Part shown: in pieces, positions 43,624-52,556 of the stretch | Numbering within the stretch: the stretch's first letter is position 1 | How the letters are laid out: each line of letters starts with the position of its first letter | Source of the DNA: UBA1738 sp045655325 | GTDB taxonomy: Bacteria; Bacillota; Clostridia; UBA1381 | Length of the DNA: 64,000 bases | Direction: 5' to 3' | Assembly: GCA_045655325.1 (NCBI GenBank) | Contig: JAZOOY010000062.1 | Coordinates: forward strand, 1-64,000 | Position numbers and translations under genes: made by a program | Notes under the pieces: model-generated | Told to the model about the DNA's origin: nothing | The model's database searches: none | What the model saw: the letters and a program-made list of their open reading frames with translations, nothing else

Positions 43624-43652
43624 ATTATACTACCCAGAGTAGGAAAGGTCAA
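43624..43652 (-). promoter_or_regulatory. promoter of serC-serA
   Basis: On the minus strand, TTGACC (43652-43647) and TATAAT (43629-43624), spacing 17. No T-box or other riboswitch is visible in the short leader. Confidence 0.8.
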
Positions 43653-43718
43653 TAAAAAATAGAGAAAAAAGTCGGATTTTTCGTCAAAAAACTGTCAAAA
43701 ATCAACCACAGGTTGATT

Positions 43719-44477
43719 TTAAGGCAAAATGTAGTACTTTTCTATGGCATCAGCTATAGCCCAGGCAAGGCGAGCCTGATAGTCTTCCTCCTGCAATTTC
43801 TTCTCTTCTTTGGCGTTTGAAAGGAATCCGCACTCCACTAAAATTGCGGGAATAGGCGGGTTTTTCATAAGAAAAAGACTCTTATCTGCAGTTTTAACAA
43901 TATTGATGTTTGCGTTTGTAATATCTTTTATGCGAGCCTGTATATTTTCCGCAAGGGGTTTGATTTCTGCGTGATTTGGAGCATAGAAGATACGAAGTCC
44001 TGATGCGGAATGATTAGGGAAGGAGTTCATATGAATAGAAATAAAAAGGTGTGCGTCCGAATTCTTCATTATATCAAGACGCTTGTTCATATCGGTAACC
44101 TTTTTCTTGCGTATACTGTCATCTTCGTCTTCCCATAGTCCGTTCTCATCCGTTCTGGTCATAATAACACGAACACCTTTGGCTTCTAAAATCTCCTGAA
44201 GTTTAAGTGCAATATCAAGATTGATTTCCTGTTCAACACTTCCTGAAATACCCACAGCACCACCATCGGGAAGACCATGACCTGCATCAACAATAACCGA
44301 CAGAGTATCACCTTTAACGTAATTTCCTGCATAGGAAGAAATCATAATAAAAGTGCCACATACTATGCCGATTAAGGTCATAAAAAGACAGTAAACAAGG
44401 CACCTTCTTTTTGTAAGAACAAAAAAGTGTGGACCTTTAAGAAATGGTTTAAATTTTGTATTAAAAAAATGCATCAT
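43719..44477 (-). CDS. cwlD: N-acetylmuramoyl-L-alanine amidase CwlD
   Basis: A 252-aa amidase_3 enzyme with an N-terminal TM anchor (residues about 27-50). VDAGHG, SVEQEINLDIA, SIHMNSF and LVECGFLSN carry the zinc ligands and catalytic Glu. CwlD makes muramic lactam in spore cortex; in B. subtilis it is driven by SigE and SigG. The first codons (ATGATGCAT) lie in the 3' arm of a terminator-like hairpin, with a SigE-like promoter in the same structure. Confidence 0.9.
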   Translation of the reverse strand: MMHFFNTKFKPFLKGPHFFVLTKRRCLVYCLFMTLIGIVCGTFIMISSYAGNYVKGDTLSVIVDAGHGLPDGGAVGISGSVEQEINLDIALKLQEILEAKGVRVIMTRTDENGLWEDEDDSIRKKKVTDMNKRLDIMKNSDAHLFISIHMNSFPNHSASGLRIFYAPNHAEIKPLAENIQARIKDITNANINIVKTADKSLFLMKNPPIPAILVECGFLSNAKEEKKLQEEDYQARLAWAIADAIEKYYILP

Positions 44478-44508
44478 ATCACCTAAAAAATTATATGATA
44501 TGATGCAT
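44469..44508 (-). terminator. terminator-like hairpin over the cwlD start
   Basis: On the minus strand, ATGCATCATATCA (44508-44496) is the exact inverse of 44481-44469, a 13-bp stem with a 14-base loop, followed by seven Ts that are codons 3-5 of cwlD. It can end transcripts of the CNNM gene and hides the cwlD start in readthrough RNA. Confidence 0.75.
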
Positions 44509-44518
44509 ATTTATATTA
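44490..44518 (-). promoter_or_regulatory. SigE-like promoter of cwlD
   Basis: On the minus strand, TAATATA (44518-44512) and CATATAAT (44497-44490), 14 bp apart, match KMATATT-N14-CATACAHT at 6/7 and 7/8. Transcription would start at or just before AGGTG, leaving a leader of only a few bases and no 5' hairpin arm. Confidence 0.5.
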
Positions 44519-45805
44519 TTCGTCATCTTGTACTTTTTCTAAAACTGTAACCTTTGTACTTTCAATTCTGTGGTCTTCAATTTTAGTAACTCTGATCTGA
44601 AGACCGAATGCTTCAAGCTCAGGAGTAGTACCATCGGCAGGGATTTCACCAAGTTCTGATAAAATAAGACCTGCAAATGTGTTGTATTCTTCGATTGGAA
44701 GTTCAATTCCAAGGGTTTCTGCAACCAAGTCAATGTCACAGATACCTGCAATTTTCCAGGTGTTTGAATCAAGCTGGATTATGTCTTCTTCACGAACTTC
44801 GTCATCTTCTGCAGATAGTGTTCCAACGATTTCTTCCAATAGGTCAGACATTGTGATAATACCGCCAAGACCACCGTATTCGTCTAAAACAACTGCGAAA
44901 TGGTTTTTAGCCTTTTGCATCTGGCGGAACAAATCATCTGCCTTGATTGTTTCAGGAACAAAGAACGGTGCTCTTAAAATCTTGGTAACATCACCGTCTG
45001 AGAGACGGGTTTTATAGTAGTCGGTACTCTTTAGAATACCAACAATATTATCAATGGTTTCTTCACAAACAGGGTAGATAGTATGATTGGTGTTTGCGAT
45101 AATATCGCCCCATTCGTCCTTTTCGTCCATCCATAAAATCTCTGTGTCGGTACGGTGGGTCATAATTTCCTTAACCTGCGTATCGTCGAGCTCAAAGATA
45201 TTATGTATCATCTCTTTTTCGTCCTGGTCAATAGCTCCGCTTTCACTACCCATATCTACCAAAAGACGAATTTCTTCTTCTGTAACTTCCTCTTCTTCGT
45301 CATTAGGCTTTATGCCGAAAACAAGAAGAAAAATGTTTGCGATAAAGGTTAAGATTACGGAAACAGGAAGTCCTATATAATATAGGAACTTAATAAGTCC
45401 TGATGCCGAAAGTAGTATGTTGTCGCCTTTTAAGTAAGCAATACGCTTTGGCATATAGTTACCGAAAATCAGAAGTACAGCGCCTACGATTACAAGGCTT
45501 AAAACAATACCCAACACCTTGTCCATAGATGCAAAAAGAATCTGTGGTAGGGTAGTAACTGTAATTGCGGCAAGAGATAGTTCGAAAAGAACTGTCAAAA
45601 CCTTTAAAGAATTACATAGCTTACTTGCATTTTCCAATAAGAATACTGCGTGCTTTGCACCACTGTTTCCTTCGGAAGCAAGCCTTCCTAATTTTGCCTC
45701 ATTTGCGTTTTGAACAGAAGCTTCAAGACCACGCAGTATACCGGTCAAAACTATCAAAATACAAATCCATAAACATCGAGGGGGAAGAGAATCCAAAACC
45801 ATCAT
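44516..45805 (-). CDS. CNNM/CorC-type membrane protein with CBS domains
   Basis: A protein of about 429 aa. An N-terminal CNNM transmembrane domain (four segments to about residue 165) is followed by a CBS pair (IMTHRTDTEILWMDE..., FFVPETIKADDLFRQM... and VLDEYGGLGGIITMSDLLEEIVG) and a C-terminal CorC/HlyC domain. Relatives export Mg2+ or other divalent ions. The start is uncertain: ATGATG at 45805/45802 lies right after GAAAGG, and an upstream ATG at 45826 has no ribosome site. A promoter lies at 45859-45887. Confidence 0.85.
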   Translation of the reverse strand: MMVLDSLPPRCLWICILIVLTGILRGLEASVQNANEAKLGRLASEGNSGAKHAVFLLENASKLCNSLKVLTVLFELSLAAITVTTLPQILFASMDKVLGIVLSLVIVGAVLLIFGNYMPKRIAYLKGDNILLSASGLIKFLYYIGLPVSVILTFIANIFLLVFGIKPNDEEEEVTEEEIRLLVDMGSESGAIDQDEKEMIHNIFELDDTQVKEIMTHRTDTEILWMDEKDEWGDIIANTNHTIYPVCEETIDNIVGILKSTDYYKTRLSDGDVTKILRAPFFVPETIKADDLFRQMQKAKNHFAVVLDEYGGLGGIITMSDLLEEIVGTLSAEDDEVREEDIIQLDSNTWKIAGICDIDLVAETLGIELPIEEYNTFAGLILSELGEIPADGTTPELEAFGLQIRVTKIEDHRIESTKVTVLEKVQDDE

Positions 45806-45858
45806 CCTTTCATAAGTAAAAAACATTTATATTATCCACACCCGTGGGATTCAACTAC

Positions 45859-45887
45859 ACTATACCAAACATTACGGCAAAAGTCAA
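45859..45887 (-). promoter_or_regulatory. promoter of the CNNM gene
   Basis: On the minus strand, TTGACT (45887-45882) and TATAGT (45864-45859), spacing 17, just past the flippase stop. Confidence 0.65.
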
Positions 45888-45889
45888 CA

Positions 45890-47614
45890 TTACTTGTAGA
45901 AACCAATCTTTTTCAAAAGTTTAAGAATTTTAACTCCTGACGGAAGTTCCTTAACTTCATCTTCTGAAAGTGTTTTCTGTGCAAAGATTAGCACGAAGTA
46001 AACAATTGCGCCAAGACCGATTGCCAAAGCAATTGAAATTAAATTACTGTTAAATGCCATCATCGTAAGGCTATATACACCAAAAGCGGTTATTCCCATA
46101 CATAAAACAGAAGTTAAAGGCTTTACAATGTACTTTACAGGATTAAGCTCAAGTTTAATAACTTTCTTTAGCACAGAGAAACTGTAAACAAAAGAAATAA
46201 CCTGACAAACTATAGAACTTATCGGCGCACCGTAAATATTGATTTCTGGGCGTCTTATAAGAATTACGTTCAAAATAAACTTTGCGATACATCCAAGAAG
46301 AAGTCCCTTTGCAGGCGTGAAAACCTTTCCAACACCCTGAAGTGAGCCTGATAAAGTCTGATTTAATGCAGTAAATATCATAGCAACAGAGCTTATCTGC
46401 ATAAGGTCATATCCAAGTCTTGCATTGGGATATAAAAGGCCATAAATAGGCTTTGCAAGAGCGATATAACCAACAGCGCAAGGCAGTGCAATCAGCATTG
46501 AAATAAGGAATGAGTATGATACCTTACTTGCGGCAGTTTTGTTGTCGCCTTTTTTCAATGCACCTGCTATAACAGGCACTAAAACTGTTGAAAATGCGAT
46601 GTTAATGGAAAGCGGTAAGTTAATTAGAGTATCGCTCTTTCCAAGCTGACCTGAAAGTCTTGCAGCTTCTGCGTGAAGCTGTTCAAGTGTTGGGTTTACG
46701 ATTGCAGGCATATTTCCGTAAGCAGGGATATATGTTGCAAAAGCCGCTTCAATACCACGTGTGATTGTGGCTGTGTCAATAATTCTGTTTACCGCAGAAA
46801 TAACAGAGCCAAGTGAAATAGGAATAGAAATCATCAGGATGCTTTTGAACATCTGTGAAAGCGGTTTGATTTCTGTTTCAGCAACAGATGAATTTATCTT
46901 CTCTAAAATTGCTTTTCGTCTTCTTGAATAGAAGATTACCAAGTATAAGAAGCTGAAAATGGTTGAAAGTGTTGTTGCAACCTGTGCACCGGATGCCATA
47001 TATGCGGCACGAAGGTCTGCATCATTTTCAGGAGCGTTTAAAAGAACTGTCATTATAAACGGCACAGATGCCATTAAGTACACGATAACAACAGTAAACA
47101 GGCATTTAAAGAACTGTTCCAAAACCTGTGAGGTACTTGTTGCTTTCATATTTTCCATACCGGTAAAGTAACCTCTTATAACCGAGGACAGGCATACGAA
47201 AAGTATGGACGGTGCAAGACATCTTAAAACGTACTCAGTTCCAGGAAGTCTTATAACAGAAAATGCGATAAAGTCTGCACCAAAGTATAAAAGTCCTGAT
47301 GCCACAGCACCAACAATACCGAAAAGAAGCATTGCAGATTTAAAAATCCTGAAAGCCCCACGATAGTCGCCTATGGCATTTCGTTCTGATGTCATTTTTG
47401 AAATGGCGTTTGGAATGCCGATAGAGGATATGGCAAGTAGTAGGGTATAGATTTGGAAACCTGAATTTAAGTATCCGTTTCCAAGGTCGCCAAACCCTTT
47501 AATATTAGTAATAACAACGCGGTACACCATGCCAAGAAGCTTAACTGCAACTTGTGAAAACATAACAATTGCCACGTTGGCCATAAAAGATTTTTTCTTA
47601 TCTTGAGTGCCCAT
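45890..47614 (-). CDS. SpoVB/MurJ-type lipid flippase (MATE/MOP superfamily)
   Basis: A 574-aa protein with about 14 TM segments. KSFMANVAIVMFSQVAVKLLGMVYRVVITNI, NAISKMTSERNAIGDYRGAFRIFK and SSVIRGYFTGMENMKATSTSQVLEQFFK are typical of SpoVB/YtgP/MurJ-like polysaccharide exporters. SpoVB acts in spore cortex synthesis; vegetative lipid II flippases look alike. cwlD nearby favours a spore role, though that is inference. GGAGAG precedes the start. Confidence 0.85.
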   Translation of the reverse strand: MGTQDKKKSFMANVAIVMFSQVAVKLLGMVYRVVITNIKGFGDLGNGYLNSGFQIYTLLLAISSIGIPNAISKMTSERNAIGDYRGAFRIFKSAMLLFGIVGAVASGLLYFGADFIAFSVIRLPGTEYVLRCLAPSILFVCLSSVIRGYFTGMENMKATSTSQVLEQFFKCLFTVVIVYLMASVPFIMTVLLNAPENDADLRAAYMASGAQVATTLSTIFSFLYLVIFYSRRRKAILEKINSSVAETEIKPLSQMFKSILMISIPISLGSVISAVNRIIDTATITRGIEAAFATYIPAYGNMPAIVNPTLEQLHAEAARLSGQLGKSDTLINLPLSINIAFSTVLVPVIAGALKKGDNKTAASKVSYSFLISMLIALPCAVGYIALAKPIYGLLYPNARLGYDLMQISSVAMIFTALNQTLSGSLQGVGKVFTPAKGLLLGCIAKFILNVILIRRPEINIYGAPISSIVCQVISFVYSFSVLKKVIKLELNPVKYIVKPLTSVLCMGITAFGVYSLTMMAFNSNLISIALAIGLGAIVYFVLIFAQKTLSEDEVKELPSGVKILKLLKKIGFYK

Positions 47615-47725
47615 TATAACTCTCCTAAAATAAAATTACAACATTATTATTATACGACAATTTTTCGCCATTATCAAGTAAATACGGAAAAATGTAGTAT
47701 TATTGTAAAATAAACGCATTTTTTC

Positions 47726-47754
47726 TTGACAATAGCTTGGTAAAATAGTAAAAT
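47726..47754 (+). promoter_or_regulatory. promoter of hisS
   Basis: TTGACA (47726-47731) and TAAAAT (47749-47754), spacing 17. The ~90-base leader has small hairpins but no T-box sequence. Confidence 0.65.
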
Positions 47755-47849
47755 ATAATGTGATGTGTTGTGCACATTTTTAACACAAAAACAAGGAGAT
47801 ACAACATTTTTGTATTTGCCTTTATGAGTAGATATAGGAGTTGAAAACA

Positions 47850-49094
47850 ATGCTAATAACCAAAGCGCCTAAGGGCACCGAGGACTTATTGCCACAGGAT
47901 AGCTATAAGTGGCAGTATCTTGAAAAGAATTTTAAGGAGATATGCGACAATTTCGGATATAAAGAAATACGCGTACCAACCTTTGAACATACCGAGCTTT
48001 TTGAACGTGGTGTGGGTGATACCACAGACGTTGTTGAAAAGCAGATGTATACATTTAACGATAAAGGCGGAAGAAGCGTTACACTAAGACCAGAGGGTAC
48101 TGCTTCTGTTGCAAGAAGCTATCTTCAGAATAACCTTTATGCAGGTGTTCTGCCACTAAAGATGTGGTACAACGTGCCTTGCTTCCGTTATGAAAACAAG
48201 CAAAAGGGAAGACTTCGTGAATTCCACCAGTTCGGGATTGAAGCATTTGGTTCAAAAGGACCTGCAATTGATGCAGAAGTTGTGACACTTGCTTATACAT
48301 TCCTAACAAAAGTAGGACTTACAGACCTTTCTGTTAATATAAACAGTATCGGTTGCCCTGAATGCCGAAAGAAGTATTCAGAAGCACTACGTGATTTCTT
48401 AAGACCAAAGTATGATGAGCTTTGCGAAACATGTAAGGGTAGATTTGAAAGAAATCCACTCCGAATTTTAGACTGTAAATCAGAAATCTGTCAGGAACTT
48501 GGAAAGGATGCTCCAAGACTACTTGATTATATCTGTGACGATTGCCGTGAGCACTTTGAAAGCTTTAAAAAGGCACTTTCCAATATGGGAATTGACTACA
48601 AAGTGGATAGCGGAATTGTTCGTGGTCTTGACTACTACACAAAGACAGTATTTGAGATAATTTCAGGACCATTCACAGTTTGTGGTGGCGGAAGATATGA
48701 CGGACTTGTTGAAGAGTTCGGCGGTGACCCAACACCTGCAATTGGTTTCGGACTTGGAATTGAAAGATTACTAATTAGACTTGCCGAAACAGGTGTGGAA
48801 ATCCCTGATGACCAGAAGCCTGACATCTATATTGCACCGCTTGGTGAGAATGCAGGCGAAAAGGCACAGGTTATCGCATACACATTGAGAATGGCAGGAA
48901 TCAAGGCAGAAACTGACCTTATCGGCAGAGGCTTAAAGCCACAGATGAAGTACTCTGACAAAATCGGTGCCAAGTACACATTGGTTTTGGGCGACAGCGA
49001 AATTGAAACAGGAAACGTAAGACTTAAAAATATGGAAACCGGTGAACAGACCGAGTGGAATTTGGACAAGCTTTGCGAATTTTTTAATAAATAA
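47850..49094 (+). CDS. hisS: histidyl-tRNA synthetase
   Basis: A 414-aa class II synthetase. KGTEDLLPQDSYKWQYLE, TLRPEGTASVARSYL (motif 2 side), FHQFGIEAFG, GLDYYTKTVFEI, and GGGRYDGLVEEFGG, GFGLGIERL (motif 3) are present, with an anticodon domain at the end. I start at ATG 47850, 8 bases after AGGAG; the TTG at 47841 overlaps that site. It is followed by aspS after 18 bases, the usual Firmicute pair. Confidence 0.95.
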   Translation: MLITKAPKGTEDLLPQDSYKWQYLEKNFKEICDNFGYKEIRVPTFEHTELFERGVGDTTDVVEKQMYTFNDKGGRSVTLRPEGTASVARSYLQNNLYAGVLPLKMWYNVPCFRYENKQKGRLREFHQFGIEAFGSKGPAIDAEVVTLAYTFLTKVGLTDLSVNINSIGCPECRKKYSEALRDFLRPKYDELCETCKGRFERNPLRILDCKSEICQELGKDAPRLLDYICDDCREHFESFKKALSNMGIDYKVDSGIVRGLDYYTKTVFEIISGPFTVCGGGRYDGLVEEFGGDPTPAIGFGLGIERLLIRLAETGVEIPDDQKPDIYIAPLGENAGEKAQVIAYTLRMAGIKAETDLIGRGLKPQMKYSDKIGAKYTLVLGDSEIETGNVRLKNMETGEQTEWNLDKLCEFFNK

Positions 49095-49112
49095 AAAGGA
49101 CGGTATTATAGA

Positions 49113-50885
49113 ATGGATACAATGAAAGGCTTAAAGCGTACACATTACTGTGGAGAAGTAAAAGGCGTTGGCAATACAGTAGTTGTAGGCGGATACGTAC
49201 AGAAAATTAGAGATATGGGAACCCTAATCTTTATAGATTTAAGAGACAGAACAGGTATTGTTCAGCTTGCTTTTGATACCGAAACTGCAAGAGATGTTTT
49301 TGAAAAGGCATCACAGTGCCACTCAGAATACGTACTTATGGCAAAGGGCCAGGTTCGTGAGCGAGAAAGCAAAAATGCTGCAATTGCAACAGGTGATATC
49401 GAAATCTTTGTTGATGATTTGAGAATCCTTGCAAAAGCGCAGACACCTCCGTTTGAAATTACAGACGATACCAACGTAAACGAAGAATTAAGACTAAAGT
49501 ACAGATATCTTGATTTAAGAAGAAAACCACTTCAGGACAATATTATGATGCGAAGCAAAATTGCAAAGGTCGCAAGAGATTACTTTGCAGATAACGGCTT
49601 TATCGAAATTGAAACACCAATGATGATGAAGTCAACACCTGAAGGTGCCCGTGACTATCTTGTTCCATCAAGAATCCACCACGGTAAGTTCTATGCACTT
49701 CCACAGTCACCACAGATCTATAAACAGCTTCTTATGATTGCAGGATATGACAGATATATTCAGCTTGCAAGATGCTTTAGAGACGAAGATTTACGTGCTG
49801 ACCGTCAGCCTGAATTTACACAGATAGATATGGAAATGTCATTTGTTGAAGTAGAAGACATTTTGGAAATCGTTGAAGGTCTTATCACAACACTTTTCAA
49901 GGAAGTTCTTGGAAAAGAAATCACTGTTCCACTACCACGCTTAACATATCGTGAAGCTATGGAAAGATACGGTTCAGATAAGCCTGATACAAGATTCGGT
50001 ATGGAAATTCAGGATATTTCTGACCTTGTTAAGGACTGTGACTTCGGCGTATTTACAGGTGCTATCGCAGACGGCGGTTCTGTTCGTGCAATCGTTGCTA
50101 AAAACGCAGTTGAAACATACACAAGAAAAGAAATTGACCGTTTGACAGAGTTTGCAAGAGGTATTGGTGCAAAAGGCCTTGCTTATGTTCGTTGGGTTGA
50201 AGATGCACCAACCTGCTCATTTGCAAAGTTTATGAAGGAAGGCGAACTTGAAGCAATCCTTTCTCACCTTGGCGCAGAAAAGGGCGACCTTGTTTTAATC
50301 GTTGCAGATAAGAACAGAGTTACACTTCCAACACTTGGCGCACTTCGTTTAAAGGTTGCAAAACAGCTTAACATTATTCCGGAAGGCTTTAACTTCCTAT
50401 GGATAACAGAATTCCCATTCTTTGAATATAACGAAGAAACAGGCTCTTGGGATGCTATGCATCACCCATTCACAATGCCTATGGACGAATGCATTCAGTA
50501 CCTTGATTCTGATCCTGAAAAGGTTATTGCAAAGGCTTATGACCTTGTACTAAACGGCACAGAGCTTTCATCAGGTTCAATCAGAATCACAGACTATGAA
50601 CTTCAGCAGAAGATGTTTGAGGCTCTTGGTCTTACAGAAGAAGAAATCGAAGCAAAATTCGGATTCTTGGTTGAAGCGTATAAGTATGGTGCAGCACCAC
50701 ATGGTGGTTGCGGTATCGGTCTTGACCGTTTGGCGATGATTATGTGCGGAGCGGATAGCTTAAAGGACGTTACAGCATTCCCTAAGGTACAGAACGCATC
50801 AGAACTTATGTCAAATGCACCTGGTCTTGTTGACGAAAAGCAGCTTGAAGAACTTGCAATCGCTATAACAAAAAGTGACAAATAA
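49113..50885 (+). CDS. aspS: aspartyl-tRNA synthetase
   Basis: A 590-aa bacterial-type AspRS with OB-fold anticodon domain (to about 105), catalytic core and the bacterial insertion. YRYLDLRRKP, FIEIETPMMMKSTPEGARDYLVPSR, LARCFRDEDLRADRQPEFTQIDMEMSF (motif 2) and GCGIGLDRLAMIM (motif 3) are clear. Whether it also charges tRNA-Asn cannot be decided here. Confidence 0.96.
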   Translation: MDTMKGLKRTHYCGEVKGVGNTVVVGGYVQKIRDMGTLIFIDLRDRTGIVQLAFDTETARDVFEKASQCHSEYVLMAKGQVRERESKNAAIATGDIEIFVDDLRILAKAQTPPFEITDDTNVNEELRLKYRYLDLRRKPLQDNIMMRSKIAKVARDYFADNGFIEIETPMMMKSTPEGARDYLVPSRIHHGKFYALPQSPQIYKQLLMIAGYDRYIQLARCFRDEDLRADRQPEFTQIDMEMSFVEVEDILEIVEGLITTLFKEVLGKEITVPLPRLTYREAMERYGSDKPDTRFGMEIQDISDLVKDCDFGVFTGAIADGGSVRAIVAKNAVETYTRKEIDRLTEFARGIGAKGLAYVRWVEDAPTCSFAKFMKEGELEAILSHLGAEKGDLVLIVADKNRVTLPTLGALRLKVAKQLNIIPEGFNFLWITEFPFFEYNEETGSWDAMHHPFTMPMDECIQYLDSDPEKVIAKAYDLVLNGTELSSGSIRITDYELQQKMFEALGLTEEEIEAKFGFLVEAYKYGAAPHGGCGIGLDRLAMIMCGADSLKDVTAFPKVQNASELMSNAPGLVDEKQLEELAIAITKSDK

Positions 50886-50899
50886 TTTAACAAAAACTA

Positions 50900-50928
50900 T
50901 TTACAATTTGTATAATTTGTGATATAAT
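50900..50928 (+). promoter_or_regulatory. promoter of uraA-pyrR
   Basis: TTTACA (50900-50905) and TATAAT (50923-50928), spacing 17. Confidence 0.7.
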
Positions 50929-50945
50929 TGTCGTGTTGAGTAATA

Positions 50946-51036
50946 AATCTTTAATCGTTTGCTGTGACATCGACAAGATAGATTATACATCGTGACACTT
51001 ATGCCTTGTCTTGCCTAGCAGACAAGGCATTTTTTT
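50946..51036 (+). promoter_or_regulatory. transcription attenuator of uraA-pyrR, probably PyrR-controlled
   Basis: The terminator pairs ATGCCTTGTC (51001-51010) with 51021-51030, then seven Ts. GACAAG (50972-50977) can pair with CTTGTC (51005-51010) as antiterminator. Upstream ATCTT (50947-50951) and TCG (50955-50957) pair with 50975-50979 and 50971-50973 as anti-antiterminator. This three-hairpin logic is that of PyrR attenuation, and pyrR is in the operon. The classical PyrR-binding loop sequence is not evident, so the ligand is inferred. Confidence 0.7.
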
Positions 51037-51085
51037 GGTTTATGAAAGGCGAAAATATTTTCCAAAGAGAAAGGAAGTATAAAAA

Positions 51086-52546
51086 ATGAAACTTATTTAC
51101 AACGTAGAGGACAAGCCAAAATTAAAAGCTAACCTAGTGTTTGCTTTCCAGCAGCTACTATCAATCATCGCAGCTACTTTATTGGTACCTGTATTGGTTA
51201 ACGCAGCAGCAGGAGAACAGATTCTAAATCAGGCAGCAGCACTTTTTGGTGCAGGTGCAGGAACACTTACTTACATTGCGTTCACAAGAAAAAAGAGCCC
51301 TGTTTATCTTGGTAGCTCATTCGCATTCATTTCACCACTAATCGGTGCTTGTGCATTCGGATACTTCGGTATCTTGCTAGGTGCAATTTTTGCAGGTCTA
51401 GTATACGTAATCATCGCAACAGTTATTAAGTTTACAGGAACAAAGTGGGTAGACAAGCTTCTTCCTCCTGTAATCATCGGACCTACAGTTGCACTTATTG
51501 GTTTGAGCCTTTGCGGAAGCGCTATAGCAAATGTTAATGGTTCAAACGCAGGCGGATATAACCTAATCCACATTCTTTGCGGACTTATCGCTTTCGGTGC
51601 TACAGTTTTGGCATCTGTAAAGGGTAGCAAATCAGCAAAGCTAATTCCATTTATTATCGGTGTAGCAGCAGGTTATGTTGCAGCAGCACTATTTACAATT
51701 ATCGGTAACATTACTCAAGTACCATACCTACAGGTTATTGATTTCTCACCACTTGTAAATAACTTTAAGGAAATCACATTTGAAAGCTTTATAAGAGTTC
51801 CTAACTTCCTTGCTATTGGTATTTGGAATGAAGGACTTTCAAAACTTAACGGCTGGCAGGGTGTTGCACAGATTGCTCTTCTATTTGCTCCTGTTGCATT
51901 CGTGGTTTTAGCAGAGCACATTGCTGACCACAAGAACCTAAGCACAGTTATCGGCAGAGACCTTATCAAAGAACCTGGTCTTACACGTACACTTCTAGGT
52001 GACGGTGTTGGTTCAATCGTTGGTTCAATCTTCGGCGGATGCCCTAACACAACATACGGCGAAAGTGTTGGCTGTGTTGCTATTACAAGAAACGCATCAG
52101 TTTCAACAATTATCATTGCTGCAATCTATTCAATGGTACTATCATTCTTCACACCATTCGTAGAATTTGTAAACACAATTCCAGCTTGTGTAATCGGTGG
52201 TATCTGTATCGCTCTTTACGGATTTATCGCAGTTTCAGGTCTTAAGATGATTCAGCAGGTTGACCTTAATGAATCAAAGAACCTATTCGTTGTAAGTGCA
52301 ATCTTAGTTCCTGGTATCGGCGGACTAACACTTAACTTCGGTGGTATCCAGATTACAGCTATCGCAACAGCTCTTATTATCGGTATCCTAACAAACCTAC
52401 TTGTTAAAGAAAAGGCAGCTCCTGCACCTTTGGAAGAAGTTATTGAAGAGCCAGTAGCAGAAGAAGTTGTTGAAGAAGTTATCGAAGAAGTTGAAGCAGT
52501 TGAAGAAGTAGCAGAAGAAGCTGTAGAAGTAACAGAAGAGGCGTAA
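51086..52546 (+). CDS. uraA: uracil permease with acidic C-terminal tail
   Basis: A 486-aa NCS2 nucleobase:cation symporter with about 14 TM segments. FAFQQLLSIIAATLLVPVLV, YLGSSFAFISPL, VVLAEHIADHKNL and GGCPNTTYGESVGCVAITRNAS match UraA. The last ~46 residues are an unusual tail of mostly Glu, Val and Ala with about 19 Glu. Its DNA is a run of GAAGAAGTT-like units, suggesting slippage growth. AAGGAAG precedes the ATG. Confidence 0.92.
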   Translation: MKLIYNVEDKPKLKANLVFAFQQLLSIIAATLLVPVLVNAAAGEQILNQAAALFGAGAGTLTYIAFTRKKSPVYLGSSFAFISPLIGACAFGYFGILLGAIFAGLVYVIIATVIKFTGTKWVDKLLPPVIIGPTVALIGLSLCGSAIANVNGSNAGGYNLIHILCGLIAFGATVLASVKGSKSAKLIPFIIGVAAGYVAAALFTIIGNITQVPYLQVIDFSPLVNNFKEITFESFIRVPNFLAIGIWNEGLSKLNGWQGVAQIALLFAPVAFVVLAEHIADHKNLSTVIGRDLIKEPGLTRTLLGDGVGSIVGSIFGGCPNTTYGESVGCVAITRNASVSTIIIAAIYSMVLSFFTPFVEFVNTIPACVIGGICIALYGFIAVSGLKMIQQVDLNESKNLFVVSAILVPGIGGLTLNFGGIQITAIATALIIGILTNLLVKEKAAPAPLEEVIEEPVAEEVVEEVIEEVEAVEEVAEEAVEVTEEA

Positions 52547-52556
52547 ACTTTAATAT

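Noticed and set aside
47755..47849. T-box leader upstream of hisS
   Set aside because: The leader is short and lacks the conserved T-box sequence; only small AT hairpins are seen.
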